Origin: Allochromatium humboldtianum
GTDB taxonomy: Bacteria; Pseudomonadota; Gammaproteobacteria; Chromatiales; Chromatiaceae
Assembly (NCBI RefSeq): GCF_013385175.1
Contig: NZ_JABZEO010000001.1
Location: 434,001 to 498,000, forward strand
DNA: 64,000 nucleotides
Direction: 5' to 3'
The notes below the pieces were generated by a model, which was given only the letters and a program-made list of their open reading frames with translations, did not search any database and was not told the origin of the DNA. This document shows, piece after piece, positions 19,543-31,680 of this stretch; the first letter of the stretch is position 1, and the number at the start of each line of letters is the position of its first letter. The position numbers were made by a program, and so were the translations under genes.

Positions 19543-19573
19543 TTGTGCCTGAGAACTTTTCGCGGAGCCGCTG

Positions 19574-20905
19574 ATGAACGCTTCCACCAAGACCAAGATC
19601 ATCGCTATCGACGACGACCCGACCGGCTGTCAGACGGTGCATTCCTGTCTGCTGCTGACGCGCTGGCATGTGGAGACACTCGTCGAGGCGCTGAACGATG
19701 AGTCACCGCTGTTCTTCGTGCTGAGCAACACGCGCGGTCTGGATGCCGCGCAGGCTGCGGCCGTGACGCGCGAGATCTGCGTCAATCTGCGCGCGGCGCT
19801 CGATCGGCTCGCGGGGGATGGGCAGCCGATCCAGCCATTGATCGTCAGCCGTTCGGATTCGACGCTGCGCGGTCACTATCCGGTCGAGACCGATGTCATC
19901 GCCGAGGAGCTTGGCCCCTTTGATGCGCATTTCCTGGTGCCGGCTTTCTTCGAGGGCGGACGGATCACGCGCGATGGAGTGCATTATCTGCTGGTCGACG
20001 GTCGGCCGGTACCAGTCAACGAGACCGAATTCGCGCGCGACTCGGTCTTCGGTTTCACGCATGCCTTTCTGCCCGACTATGTGGAGGAGAAGACTGGCGG
20101 GCGCCTCCAGGCCGGAGAGGTCGAGCGCTTCGGCCTGGACGATGTGCGGGGCGAGATCGGCGCGCGTCTGCTGAGCCTGAGCGGGAACCGCTGCTGTGTA
20201 GTCGATGCCGAGCGTCAAGCCGATCTCGACGGCTTCGCGCGTCAGGTGCTCGCGGCGGTGGGGGAGGGCAAGCGTTTTCTGTTTCGCAGCGCGGCCAGTC
20301 TCCTGACCGCCTTTGCCGCCCTGCCGCCACAGCCGGTCGCGGCGCAGTCGATGTCGGCCTATGTGCGCGGTGGACGTCCCGGCGTGGTGCTGGTCGGCTC
20401 GCATGTGGCCAAGTCGAGCCGGCAGTTGCAGACCCTGATCGAGACGACCGACGTGGCGCCGGTCGAGATTGATCTGGAGCATCTGGTTCAGGACGAGGCA
20501 GGGCTGTTCGATACGATCATCGACCGTCTGGAGACGGCCCAGCACCAGAACCGTAATCTGGTGCTCTATACCAGCCGCGGCGAGCGCCGGTTTCCGACCT
20601 CGGCCGAGCGTCTGGCCTTTGGTGAGCGGGTCTCTAGCTTTCTGGTGCGGATCGTCCGACATCTGCCGCGCGAGACCGGTTTCCTGATCAGCAAGGGCGG
20701 CATCACCTCGAACGACACCCTCAGCCAGGGTCTCGCACTGCGCACGGCGCGCGTACTCGGCCAGATCCTGCCCGGCTGCCCGGTGGTGCGCTGTCCCGCC
20801 GATCATCCGCGCCTGCCCGAGTTGCCGGTGGTCATCTTTCCGGGCAATGTCGGTGATGACGCCTCACTGGCCGAGGTCTATCGCATCCTGACGCTTCGCA
20901 GCTGA
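19574..20905 (+). CDS. DUF1537 four-carbon acid sugar kinase family protein
   Basis: Member of the family of ATP-dependent kinases that phosphorylate four-carbon sugar acids such as erythronate, threonate or denaturalised relatives; the substrate here is not known. The 443-residue protein has the N-terminal DDDPTGCQTVHS motif (the DDF/DDxTG signature of the sugar-binding domain), LIVSRSDSTLRGHYPVE, and a C-terminal nucleotide-binding domain with LISKGGITSNDTL and a final VIFPGNVGDDASL segment. It lies 146 bp after the phosphoketolase-like gene on the same strand, so kinase and lyase may work in sequence on one substrate. Confidence 0.85.
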   Translation: MNASTKTKIIAIDDDPTGCQTVHSCLLLTRWHVETLVEALNDESPLFFVLSNTRGLDAAQAAAVTREICVNLRAALDRLAGDGQPIQPLIVSRSDSTLRGHYPVETDVIAEELGPFDAHFLVPAFFEGGRITRDGVHYLLVDGRPVPVNETEFARDSVFGFTHAFLPDYVEEKTGGRLQAGEVERFGLDDVRGEIGARLLSLSGNRCCVVDAERQADLDGFARQVLAAVGEGKRFLFRSAASLLTAFAALPPQPVAAQSMSAYVRGGRPGVVLVGSHVAKSSRQLQTLIETTDVAPVEIDLEHLVQDEAGLFDTIIDRLETAQHQNRNLVLYTSRGERRFPTSAERLAFGERVSSFLVRIVRHLPRETGFLISKGGITSNDTLSQGLALRTARVLGQILPGCPVVRCPADHPRLPELPVVIFPGNVGDDASLAEVYRILTLRS

Positions 20906-21071
20906 ATGAACTCAACGTCTTGGGTATTTCATTTACGCGGCTCTATCCCTTACAGTGCATACGATCGTCTTTCCAACCCGTTGCTTCGGCCACTGACGAC
21001 GCCCCGATGACCGCGAAACGACTGTGTCAGGCTGAGCCGGAGCGCAAGCCGAACACCAAGGAATCCAACCC

Positions 21072-21956
21072 ATGACCGCTCTGATCGAAGCCCGCAATCT
21101 GGTCCGTCTCTATCCCGGCGGCGTGCGCGCGGTCGATGGTCTCAGCTTCCAGGTTGCGCCCGGCGAGTGCTTCGGGCTGCTGGGGCCGAACGGCGCGGGC
21201 AAGACGACCACGCTCGAAATGCTCGAAGGCATCCAGACCCCAACCTCGGGACAGGTGCTGTTCAAGGGGCGACCGCTGGGACGCGACGACCGCGAATCGA
21301 TCGGCATCCAGTTCCAGGCCACAGCGCTCCAGGACTTCCAGACCGTCGCCGAGTCGCTGGCCATGTTCGCCAGTCTCTATCGACGCCACGTCGATCGCGA
21401 CGAGCTCATCCGGCTCTGTCATCTGGGCGACATCCTCGACCGCGATACCCGCAAGCTCTCCGGCGGCCAGCGTCAGCGGCTGCTGCTGGCCATCGCTCTG
21501 GTCAATGATCCCGAACTGGTGTTCCTCGACGAGCCGACCACCGGACTCGATCCGCAGTCGCGGCGCAATTTCTGGGGGCTGATCGAGCAAGTGCGCCGGC
21601 GTGGGACCACGGTTCTGATCACGACCCACTATATGGAAGAGGCCGAACGCCTGTGCGACCGGATCGCCATCGTCGATCAGGGGCGCATTCTGGTCGAGGG
21701 ACGCCCGGAGGCGCTGATTCGCGACCAGTTCCCGGCGCGTCTGATCCGGCTGCCGGATTCGGCCTGGCCGGCCGGTGTGCCGCTGCCGACCGAGGCCCTG
21801 GTGCGCAACGGCGAGATCGAACTGCCGACCGAGGAGGTCGCACCCCGGCTCGACGAGCTGGAGCGCATCGGCGTCGATCTGAGCGCCCTGCGCGTGGCCA
21901 TGCCCAATCTGGAAGACCTCTTCCTCAAGCTCACCGGACACACTCTCAGGACTTGA
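21072..21956 (+). CDS. ABC transporter ATP-binding protein (ABC-2 exporter type)
   Basis: ATPase subunit of a DrrA/CcmA-type exporter, 294 residues. Walker A is GPNGAGKT at 38-45, the ABC signature LSGGQRQRLLLA starts at about 129, Walker B LVFLDEPTTGLD follows, and the H-loop is in TTHYMEEAERLCDRIA. A C-terminal extension of about 70 residues is typical of this subfamily. The permease gene begins 3 bp after its stop, so the two form one exporter. The transported molecule cannot be deduced. Confidence 0.95.
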   Translation: MTALIEARNLVRLYPGGVRAVDGLSFQVAPGECFGLLGPNGAGKTTTLEMLEGIQTPTSGQVLFKGRPLGRDDRESIGIQFQATALQDFQTVAESLAMFASLYRRHVDRDELIRLCHLGDILDRDTRKLSGGQRQRLLLAIALVNDPELVFLDEPTTGLDPQSRRNFWGLIEQVRRRGTTVLITTHYMEEAERLCDRIAIVDQGRILVEGRPEALIRDQFPARLIRLPDSAWPAGVPLPTEALVRNGEIELPTEEVAPRLDELERIGVDLSALRVAMPNLEDLFLKLTGHTLRT

Positions 21957-21959
21957 CCC

Positions 21960-23060
21960 ATGTGGACACGCATCCGCGCCATCCTGGTCGCGCGCAACCG
22001 GGAGTTCTACCGTGATCGCTCCGGTTTGGGCTGGAACCTCCTGATGCCGATGCTGATGGTGCTGGCCTTTGCCTTCATCTTCCAGGACGAGCAGTCCGAT
22101 CTGCTCAAGATCGGTGTGCTGACGCCGAGCGGGACGCTGAACGGCGTCGAGTCGCCGATGCTCGACTTGGAGCATGTGACCTTCGTCCCCGTGCCCGTGG
22201 CGGATCTGGCGGCGGCCATCGTCAAGGTCGAGCGCCACCAACTGGATCTGTTGCTCGATCCGAGCGCAGCGGTGCCACGCTACTGGGTCAATGGCGACTC
22301 GGCCAATGGCTATCTGGCCGAGCGGCTGTTGCTGGCGGTCGAGTCATCCGCATCGGGTTCAGAGGGGCGCGAGCCGGTAGCCGAAGTACAAATTAACGCC
22401 GACAGCGGCTCAGGCGTGAGCGCGTCTAACGAACCCGAACGCCAGACCCTGAGCGGCGCGGCTCTGCGCTATGTCGACTGGGTGCTGCCGGGCGTGCTGG
22501 CGATGAACATCATGTTCTCCAGCCTGTGGGGCGTGGGCTGGGTGATCGTGCGCTATCGCAAGAACGGCGTGCTGCGCCGGCTCAAGGCCACGCCGCTGAG
22601 TCCCTGGGAGTTCCTGACCGCGCAGGTGCTCTCGCGGCTGCTGGTGGTGCTGGGGGCGAGTCTGATCGTCTATCTGGGCACCACTTGGCTGCTGGACGTG
22701 CCGATGCGCGGTTCCTATGTGGCGCTGGCGCTGGTCTATGTCGCCGGGTCGCTGTGTCTGATCAGTCTGGGCCTGATCATCGCCGCGCGTCTGCGCACCG
22801 AGGAACTGGCCGACGGACTGCTCAATCTGATGTCCTGGCCGATGCTGCTGCTGTCCGGGGTGTTGTTCTCGATGGAGGGCACCAGCGCGTTGGCGCAAGG
22901 GGTCTCGCAGGCGTTGCCACTGACGCATCTGGTTGCGGCGGCGCGCGCGGTGATGATCGATGGAGCTGGTGTGGTGGAGGTCTTGCCGGAGATCGGGGTG
23001 TTGCTGGCGCTGGCGATCGCTTTCCTGAGTCTGGCGACCTGGATGTTTCGCTGGGAGTGA
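21960..23060 (+). CDS. ABC-2 type transporter permease
   Basis: Membrane partner of the preceding ATPase, 366 residues. One N-terminal helix (about 20-40, NLLMPMLMVLAFAFIFQDEQ) is followed by a periplasmic domain of about 130 residues, then five helices including VLPGVLAMNIMFSSLWGVGW and a terminal LGVLLALAIAFLSLATWMF-like segment. The gene starts 3 bp after the ATPase stop. It resembles the permeases of DrrB/YhhJ-like exporters; the substrate is unknown. Confidence 0.92.
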   Translation: MWTRIRAILVARNREFYRDRSGLGWNLLMPMLMVLAFAFIFQDEQSDLLKIGVLTPSGTLNGVESPMLDLEHVTFVPVPVADLAAAIVKVERHQLDLLLDPSAAVPRYWVNGDSANGYLAERLLLAVESSASGSEGREPVAEVQINADSGSGVSASNEPERQTLSGAALRYVDWVLPGVLAMNIMFSSLWGVGWVIVRYRKNGVLRRLKATPLSPWEFLTAQVLSRLLVVLGASLIVYLGTTWLLDVPMRGSYVALALVYVAGSLCLISLGLIIAARLRTEELADGLLNLMSWPMLLLSGVLFSMEGTSALAQGVSQALPLTHLVAAARAVMIDGAGVVEVLPEIGVLLALAIAFLSLATWMFRWE

Positions 23061-23075
23061 TGGGATGAACCGGGA

Positions 23076-24749
23076 TCACACCGCCCGCCAGTCGGCCTGC
23101 GCGAGATTGCGCGCCTGACTGTCGAAGACGAGCCCCAGCTCGAACAGCCCCTTGTTGGGCAGACCGCGATACTTGGCGCTGTAGTCGCGGGCGCGGATCT
23201 GGGCCAGGGCGGGGTTGGCGGGTTCCGCGGCCTGCTCCGTGTCGGTCTTTCCGGGCCGGCGACGTTTCTGTTTGGCTCGGGTCTCGGGATCGGTCTGGCC
23301 GGCGTCGTCGGAACCCGGAGCACTCGTCGGCCCGGAACCACGCTGAACCTTGATCTCGATGACATAGATGTAGCCCTCCAGCTTGACGGTCAGATCGACC
23401 TGACCCTGGTTGGAGATGTCTTCGGGGATGATCTCGGCGTTGAGGCTGGCGAAGAAGGCATAGAGCAGGCTGGCATAGTAGCCCTCGCTCTGCGACAGAT
23501 CATTGCCCGTGAAATTGCGCCAGGGAATACCGGCGAACAGCCGCTGGATCGCCGCGATCAACTCATCGACATGACCTTGGCGCAGACAGTCGTAGAGTGC
23601 CTGCTGCCAGGGCAGTCGCTCGCTGGGCAGTCGCGCGGTGTAGGCATCGACCAGATGATTGGCCAGTGCCTGACGCACTTCCTGATTCGGCACGCGCAGT
23701 GCGAACAACCACTGTCCGAAGCTGTCGCGCGTACTGTCGATGGTCAGATAGCCGGTCTGGAACAACAGTGTCACCGGATCGATGCGTTCGATGTCGAACG
23801 AGTCGAGGATCTCCTCGCTGGCCTCGATCGTTTCCAGACTCGGCAGAAAGGTACGCCGTGCGCGCAGCAACTCGATGAGAAAGCTCGGGTTGCCGGTCTC
23901 GAACCAATAGGGGCGGAATCGCCGGCCTTTGGCGATGAAGAGCAGGATATCGAAGGGGTTGTAGACCGGCTCGCCCAGAAAGCTGTAGCCGTTGTACCAC
24001 TGCTTGAGCCGCGCCCAGTCGACCCCGTGCAGATGCTCGCCGAAGGTGGTTTCCAGATCGGACTGGGTATAGCCGCACAGGGTGGCGAAGCGCTCATCCA
24101 GGGTGAGATCTTCGAGCTGGTTCAGGCCTGAGAACAGACTGACCTTGCTGAACTTGGTCACGCCGGTCATGAAGACGAAGCGGATGTCGGCGTCATGTCC
24201 CTTCATCACCGAGTAGAGGTTTTTCAAGCCCTCGCGGATCTCAGCGCCCGCGCCGGTCGGATCGGTGATGTTGTCGAGGATCGGCTTGTCGTATTCGTCG
24301 ACCAGGATGACGACCGATTGGCCGGTGGCGGCCCGTGCCCCCTGGATGAGTCCGGCGAAGCGCCCGGCAATATCTGTGTCCCGCTCTGCCTCGATCAGTC
24401 CCAGACGCCGAGCATTGTCGCGCAGCAGCCAGTCGATGCGCTGGTCGAGTTCGTCACGATTGCGCAGCACCCCGACCGAGAAATCGAACCGGATCACCGG
24501 ATGACGCCGGCCCCAGTCCCAGTGCTCATGGATATACAGCCCGCGAAACAGCGCCTCGCTCCCTTCGAACAGTTCCTTGAGCGTATCGAGAAACAGGCTC
24601 TTGCCGAAGCGGCGCGGACGCGAGAGAAAGTACGACTTGCCCTGACTGACCATGGCCCAGGCATGCGCGGTCTTGTCGACATAGGCATAGCCTTGTTCGA
24701 TGATCTCGCTGAAGGTCTGGAGACCGATGGGGAGTTTGCGGGCAGTCAT
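23076..24749 (-). CDS. AAA-ATPase-like protein with C-terminal PD-(D/E)XK nuclease-like domain (DUF1703 type)
   Basis: Family often found in several copies in anaerobes and purple sulfur bacteria; its role is unknown, with links to mobile DNA or defence proposed. The 557 residues include the family start KLPIGLQTFSEIIEQGYAYVDKT, a Walker A variant RPRRFGKSLFL (about 45-55), Walker B VVILVDEYDKPI, and a C-terminal nuclease-like core with QVDLTVKLEGYIYVIEIKVQ (Asp...GluIleLys). I start it at the ATG at 24749, after GAGAG; an ATG 39 bp upstream is also open. It stands alone, facing the ABC permease across 15 bp. Confidence 0.88.
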   Translation of the reverse strand: MTARKLPIGLQTFSEIIEQGYAYVDKTAHAWAMVSQGKSYFLSRPRRFGKSLFLDTLKELFEGSEALFRGLYIHEHWDWGRRHPVIRFDFSVGVLRNRDELDQRIDWLLRDNARRLGLIEAERDTDIAGRFAGLIQGARAATGQSVVILVDEYDKPILDNITDPTGAGAEIREGLKNLYSVMKGHDADIRFVFMTGVTKFSKVSLFSGLNQLEDLTLDERFATLCGYTQSDLETTFGEHLHGVDWARLKQWYNGYSFLGEPVYNPFDILLFIAKGRRFRPYWFETGNPSFLIELLRARRTFLPSLETIEASEEILDSFDIERIDPVTLLFQTGYLTIDSTRDSFGQWLFALRVPNQEVRQALANHLVDAYTARLPSERLPWQQALYDCLRQGHVDELIAAIQRLFAGIPWRNFTGNDLSQSEGYYASLLYAFFASLNAEIIPEDISNQGQVDLTVKLEGYIYVIEIKVQRGSGPTSAPGSDDAGQTDPETRAKQKRRRPGKTDTEQAAEPANPALAQIRARDYSAKYRGLPNKGLFELGLVFDSQARNLAQADWRAV

Positions 24750-24815
24750 GGCGTCACTCTCGTTGGCGGATGTCAGGGTACGCCTCATGGCGTACCCTAA
24801 GATTTCGATGCGCGC

Positions 24816-27497
24816 TCAGCTCGCCGTCACCGGATTCCCGAACACCCGATTGCGTATCGCCTTGCGGATCAGATCCGCCGGAACGATGAGGATCGCCAGC
24901 GCCAGCACCAGCAGCCATTCGCCGAACGACAGCCCCACGGTTCGCAGGATCTCGCCGCCGAAGGTGATGAAGAACACCTGGATCGCCATGATCGATGGAA
25001 TGATGATCGAGAACAGCCGGTTGTCGAGCAGATGCTCGAACAGGTTCAGTCCCTGGGTGCGGGCGTTGAAGGTGTTGAAGATCTGCACGAAGACGAAGAA
25101 GGCGAAGAACGCCGTCAGGAACTTGGCCTGGGCTTCATCCGTACCGGCCGCATAGCCGCCGTCGAACCAACCCTGAGTCAGATCACTGGTCAGGAACAGG
25201 ATACTGATGGCCGCGATCAGACCGCCATTGATCAGGATCGACGACCACATATCGGCGTTGATCAACTGCTCGTCACGCCGCAGCGGCGGTTCGTGCATGT
25301 AGCGCCCGAGCGCCGCCTCGCCGGCGAAGGCCAGACCCGCCAGGGTGTCCATGATGATGTTGAGCCACAGCAACTGGGTCATGGTCAGCGGCAGGTCGAA
25401 GCCGAAGAACTGCCCCAGGAACACCACCAGGATCGCCGAGACGTTCACCGTCAACTGGAACACCAGGAACTTGCGGATCGATTTGAACAGCGTGCGTCCA
25501 TAGAGCACTGCCTTGGTCAGCGAAGAGAAGTTGTCGTCGAGGATGACGATGTCGCCCGACTCCTTGGTCATCTCGGTGCCGCTGCCCATCGCAAAGCCCA
25601 CGTCCGCGTTCTTGACCGCCGGGGCGTCGTTGACCCCGTCGCCGGTCATGCCGACCACCAGATTCAGCTCCTTGGCCAGCTTGACCAGTCGGCTCTTGTC
25701 GGTCGGGAAGGCGCGCGCGACCACATAGAGATGCGGCAGGATCTTCTTGACCTCGTCGTCGGAGAGTTCGCCGAGTTCCGCTGAGGTCATGACGATGGCC
25801 TGCGGGTCGTCCTCCAGCAGACCCACGTCCTTGGCGATCGCCTGCGCCGTCTCCTTGGCATCACCCGTGATCATGACCACATGGATGCCCGCCTGCTTCG
25901 CGGTCTTGACCGACTGATAGGACGTGGTACGCAGCTCGTCGCGCATCCCGAACACGCCGACCAGGGTCAGCGACTCGGGCAGGGCATTGGTCTCGGAGTC
26001 GATCGGCGTCTCGGTGACGGCGACCGCTAGCAACCGCATGGCACGCGCCGAGAGTTCGTGCATCGCGGCCTGGAGCGGCGCGGAATCGCTCAGTTCATGG
26101 ACCTTGCCCTCGCCATCGAGCCAGCGAACGCAGTTCTTCAGAATGACTTCCGGCGCGCCCTTGACCAGGGTCAGCGCCCGCTCGCCACGCACCTGGGTGG
26201 CCGAGAATTTGCGGCTGCTGCTGAACGGGATCATGTCCACGACATCGGAATTGTTCGTCGCCAGATAGGGCTTGACAAAGCGCAGCAGGGCCTGCTCGGT
26301 GCGGTCGGCGCCGACCAGCTTGGGATCACTGGGGTCGCTGGCATCGATCACGGCACTGGTGTTGTTGCGCAGCGCAAAGCCGGCCTCGTCGCGCAGCGCC
26401 TGCGGAATGGCTTCCAGCGACTCGAAACGCTCGCCGGTCCCGGTCAGGAAGGCACTGACCGACAGCTTGCCCTGGGTCAGGGTGCCGGTCTTGTCGGTGA
26501 ACAGCAGATTGAGACTGCCGGCCGTCTCGATGCCCAGCAGCTTGCGTACCAGCACCTTTTCGCTCAGCAGCTTCTTCATGTTGATGGCCAGCACCATCGC
26601 GATCATCATCGGCAACCCTTCGGGCACCGCGACCACGATGACGATGATGGCCAGGATCAGCGCCGTCACCACGTCACTGACGATGAGGCCGATGTCCTGT
26701 GCCCAGTAGCTCTCCAGTCCTCCGCCCTGCAGGAAGACGTTGTTGAACATGAAGGCCAGGAAGATGAAAGTCGCTCCGACATAGCCGAAGGTGGCGATAT
26801 GGCCGCCGAGCACCGTCAGCTTGTGCTGGAGCGGCGAGAGCCGGTCCTCGGCCGAGAGCAGTTCCTTCATGGTCTGACCATAGCGGGTCTTGTCGCCCAC
26901 GGCGGTGGCGCGCATCACGCACTCGCCGTCGACCAGCAGCCCGGCGCGCGACAGACGATGCTCCTCGGGCGCGGCGTCATCGGTCTTGCCGTCGGGCAGG
27001 CTGCTCTTCTTGACCGGCTCGGATTCACCCGTCAGCGCCGCCTCGTCGACCTCGGCATGACCGCCGATCAGCAGACCATCGGTGGGGACGGTGTCGCCCG
27101 GTTGCAGTAGCACATGATCCCCGACCACCAGATCATTGATCGGGATCTCGGTCAGATGGCCGTTGCGAAACACCTTGACCCTGATTAGCGAGGCTTCCTC
27201 CAGCAGGCGCTGGAAGGACTGTTCGTTGCTGTACTCAGACCAGGTGGCGACGAAGGTGGCGATGACCACCGCAAAGGCGATACCGACGCTCTCGTACCAC
27301 TCGGCATAGCCGAGGAACGTCAGGAGTACCGTGATCGCGAGTGCCACGATCAGGATGATGATGATCGGATCCTTGAGATTGCCGAGCAGCTTGTCCCAGA
27401 AGGTCTCGGTCTCCTGGCTGGCGACGGCGTTGGATCCATGCTGGGCGCGTGAGCGCTCGGCCTCGTGGTCGGTCAGTCCCGGATAGCTGAACTTCAT
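24816..27497 (-). CDS. Calcium-type P-type ATPase (P2B-like)
   Basis: Cation-transporting ATPase of 893 residues, probably exporting Ca2+. Visible are TGESEPVKKS in the actuator domain, the conserved PEGLPMMIAMVLAIN of helix 4, the phosphorylation site DKTGTLTQG with Asp335, KGAPEVIL for nucleotide binding, and the hinge TGDGVNDAPAVKNADVGFAMG. Four helices before and six after the catalytic loops match type II pumps. The N-terminus is short and there is no clear C-terminal calmodulin-like tail, as in other bacterial members. It is divergent from lon across a 125-bp gap. Confidence 0.93.
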   Translation of the reverse strand: MKFSYPGLTDHEAERSRAQHGSNAVASQETETFWDKLLGNLKDPIIIILIVALAITVLLTFLGYAEWYESVGIAFAVVIATFVATWSEYSNEQSFQRLLEEASLIRVKVFRNGHLTEIPINDLVVGDHVLLQPGDTVPTDGLLIGGHAEVDEAALTGESEPVKKSSLPDGKTDDAAPEEHRLSRAGLLVDGECVMRATAVGDKTRYGQTMKELLSAEDRLSPLQHKLTVLGGHIATFGYVGATFIFLAFMFNNVFLQGGGLESYWAQDIGLIVSDVVTALILAIIVIVVAVPEGLPMMIAMVLAINMKKLLSEKVLVRKLLGIETAGSLNLLFTDKTGTLTQGKLSVSAFLTGTGERFESLEAIPQALRDEAGFALRNNTSAVIDASDPSDPKLVGADRTEQALLRFVKPYLATNNSDVVDMIPFSSSRKFSATQVRGERALTLVKGAPEVILKNCVRWLDGEGKVHELSDSAPLQAAMHELSARAMRLLAVAVTETPIDSETNALPESLTLVGVFGMRDELRTTSYQSVKTAKQAGIHVVMITGDAKETAQAIAKDVGLLEDDPQAIVMTSAELGELSDDEVKKILPHLYVVARAFPTDKSRLVKLAKELNLVVGMTGDGVNDAPAVKNADVGFAMGSGTEMTKESGDIVILDDNFSSLTKAVLYGRTLFKSIRKFLVFQLTVNVSAILVVFLGQFFGFDLPLTMTQLLWLNIIMDTLAGLAFAGEAALGRYMHEPPLRRDEQLINADMWSSILINGGLIAAISILFLTSDLTQGWFDGGYAAGTDEAQAKFLTAFFAFFVFVQIFNTFNARTQGLNLFEHLLDNRLFSIIIPSIMAIQVFFITFGGEILRTVGLSFGEWLLVLALAILIVPADLIRKAIRNRVFGNPVTAS

Positions 27498-27622
27498 GGC
27501 GCGGAATCTCCATCGGCATGGTTGTAAGTCAGGACTGACTATCTTACCGCCGCTTGCAAATCGACGGCGAAAACCTGAAATTGGCCACTCCTGTGTGTGG
27601 TATTGCGAGTGAGGCCAACAGC

Positions 27623-30061
<2,439 letters not shown>

Positions 30062-30210
30062 ACCGAGCGGGCTGAACCGCACCGCCGCCGCGCCGGCTCA
30101 AGGAATCGCACGACACGCCGATACACTCGCCATGTAGGCGGGTGCGGGCATCGGCGACAGGGCTGGCCCGCTCCCAGGTCGAATCATCGGCGTCTTGCCT
30201 GGAGTCAGCG

Positions 30211-30471
30211 GTGAACAACAGACTGGAACGCGAAGGCCCGACAGTGGCGGGTACGAGGGGCGTGGTCGAGTCGATCGACGCCCATTGGCAGGACGAGCGG
30301 CTGTGGCTGGAACTCGTCTCCGATCCAAAGACCCGTCATTGGTCGGTACGGGTGCGGGATGAATTCGGGCAGCGTGTGCAGCGTCAACTTGGTCTCGATC
30401 GGGCGCTGGGGATGCTGGCCTGCGGCGCACGCGGTCGCGCCCGCCCGCCGCTGAGCCGGAGGGACGTCTGA
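30211..30471 (+). CDS. Small hypothetical protein
   Basis: Not recognised. A GTG start at 30211 lies 7 bp after GGAG and opens an 86-residue frame (VNNRLEREGPTVAGTRGVVE). The middle reads like a compact beta-rich domain (DAHWQDERLWLELVSDPKTR, HWSVRVRDEFG), the end is Arg-rich. No signal peptide or transmembrane segment is seen. Coding status is moderately supported by the ribosome site and residue pattern, but it could be a chance frame before the diguanylate cyclase gene. Confidence 0.45.
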   Translation: MNNRLEREGPTVAGTRGVVESIDAHWQDERLWLELVSDPKTRHWSVRVRDEFGQRVQRQLGLDRALGMLACGARGRARPPLSRRDV

Positions 30472-30583
30472 ATGTCGGTCGAGATGCCGGTTTCACGGCG
30501 GTTCGTGCGTTCGAGCGTCAGTGAGCCGTCGTTTCAGGCCGCCATTGGACAGAATGACGCCCAATCAAAGGCTTGGAGCCAGT

Positions 30584-30599
30584 TGGCACAGCTTTCGCT
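30584..30599 (+). promoter_or_regulatory. Candidate sigma-54 promoter for the diguanylate cyclase gene
   Basis: TGGCACAGCTTTCGCT matches the -24/-12 consensus TGGCAC-N5-TTGCT except for one base, with the invariant GG and GC dinucleotides 10 bp apart. The predicted transcription start near 30610 falls just before the GTG at 30637, which supports that downstream start over the ATG at 30472. Confidence 0.55.
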
Positions 30600-30636
30600 A
30601 TATCCGGAACATGGCTCATCTTTCCGGGGGCGTCAT

Positions 30637-31587
30637 GTGTCATCCCATCATCAAATCGATTCTGCGCGACTGGCGCTCGTTCCCACGGCCGGCCCGAGTC
30701 GCCGTCAACCTCCCGAGACCATCGATACCGTCCGCTTCCTGCAGGCCGTCACCGCCTCACTGGAGCTCGACGAGGTGCTCGACGCGCTCAACGAATTCCT
30801 GCATCAGGCCTTCGAACACGGCGGCTGGGAGTATCGCGCCCCGAACGACGAGTTCCGTCTGACCGGCGGTCGCTCCGAGCGTCATCGGATCGAATACAAT
30901 CTGACGCTCAACGGCCAGGACTTGGGCGCGCTCAAGCTCATGCGCGGACGGCGTTTCTCCGAGGACGATCAGCAACGCATCGAGGGACTGCTGGCACTCG
31001 CCGCGCCCGCTGTCCAGAACGCCCTGCGTTTCTCGCACGTCAATCGCCAGCTGGAGCGCGACCCCCTGACGGGACTCGGCAACCGCCGCGCCCTGACGCT
31101 CCAGGGCGAATACTGGCGCGCCGACAGCGTGCGTCATCACCATCCGCTCTCGATGCTGGTCCTGGATCTGGATCGCTTCAAGGCCGTCAACGACACTTAC
31201 GGCCACCCGGTCGGCGACCGTATCCTGTGCAAGGTCGCCGAGACCCTGATGACCGTGACCCGTACCGCCGATCTCTGCGTGCGTCTGGGCGGCGACGAAT
31301 TCGTCGTGCTCCTGCCCGAGACCGGTCCGGAAGCGGCCCAGGACTGCGCCGAGCGCATCCGCTGCGCACTGGAACGGCAGTTCGTCGAGACCGAATCCGG
31401 CCGGCGCGTCGGGATCAGCGTGAGTATCGGCGCCGCGACCCTGAGATCCGACATGAGCCTCGATCAGCTCTACCAGCACGCCGATGCGGCCCTCTATGTC
31501 GCCAAGCAGGCGCGTGACACCGACAACGCCGGGCCGCGAACGGCTCCTATAACCGCTTGCGGGCACCGGACGATACGTAAGGAGTGA
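30637..31587 (+). CDS. GGDEF domain diguanylate cyclase
   Basis: Predicted to make cyclic di-GMP from GTP. The 316-residue protein has an N-terminal GAF-like sensor region (about 30-170; ETIDTVRFLQAVTASLELDEVLD) and a GGDEF domain (DPLTGLGNRRALTL, then LGGDEFVVLLPE). An inhibitory site RTAD lies five residues before GGDEF, so product inhibition is likely intact. No membrane segment is visible. The GTG start at 30637 is chosen because a sigma-54-like promoter lies inside the longer frame; an ATG at 30472 would add 55 residues of poor-looking sequence. If the promoter is real, expression depends on RpoN. Confidence 0.82.
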   Translation: MSSHHQIDSARLALVPTAGPSRRQPPETIDTVRFLQAVTASLELDEVLDALNEFLHQAFEHGGWEYRAPNDEFRLTGGRSERHRIEYNLTLNGQDLGALKLMRGRRFSEDDQQRIEGLLALAAPAVQNALRFSHVNRQLERDPLTGLGNRRALTLQGEYWRADSVRHHHPLSMLVLDLDRFKAVNDTYGHPVGDRILCKVAETLMTVTRTADLCVRLGGDEFVVLLPETGPEAAQDCAERIRCALERQFVETESGRRVGISVSIGAATLRSDMSLDQLYQHADAALYVAKQARDTDNAGPRTAPITACGHRTIRKE

Positions 31588-31680
31588 TGGGATCGACACC
31601 GCTCGACGGCGACTTCGTTTAGACTGTCCCGCCATGTTTGCGTCATCATCCTCCAAACAAGCCTCGGGGCAGCAAGTAGC

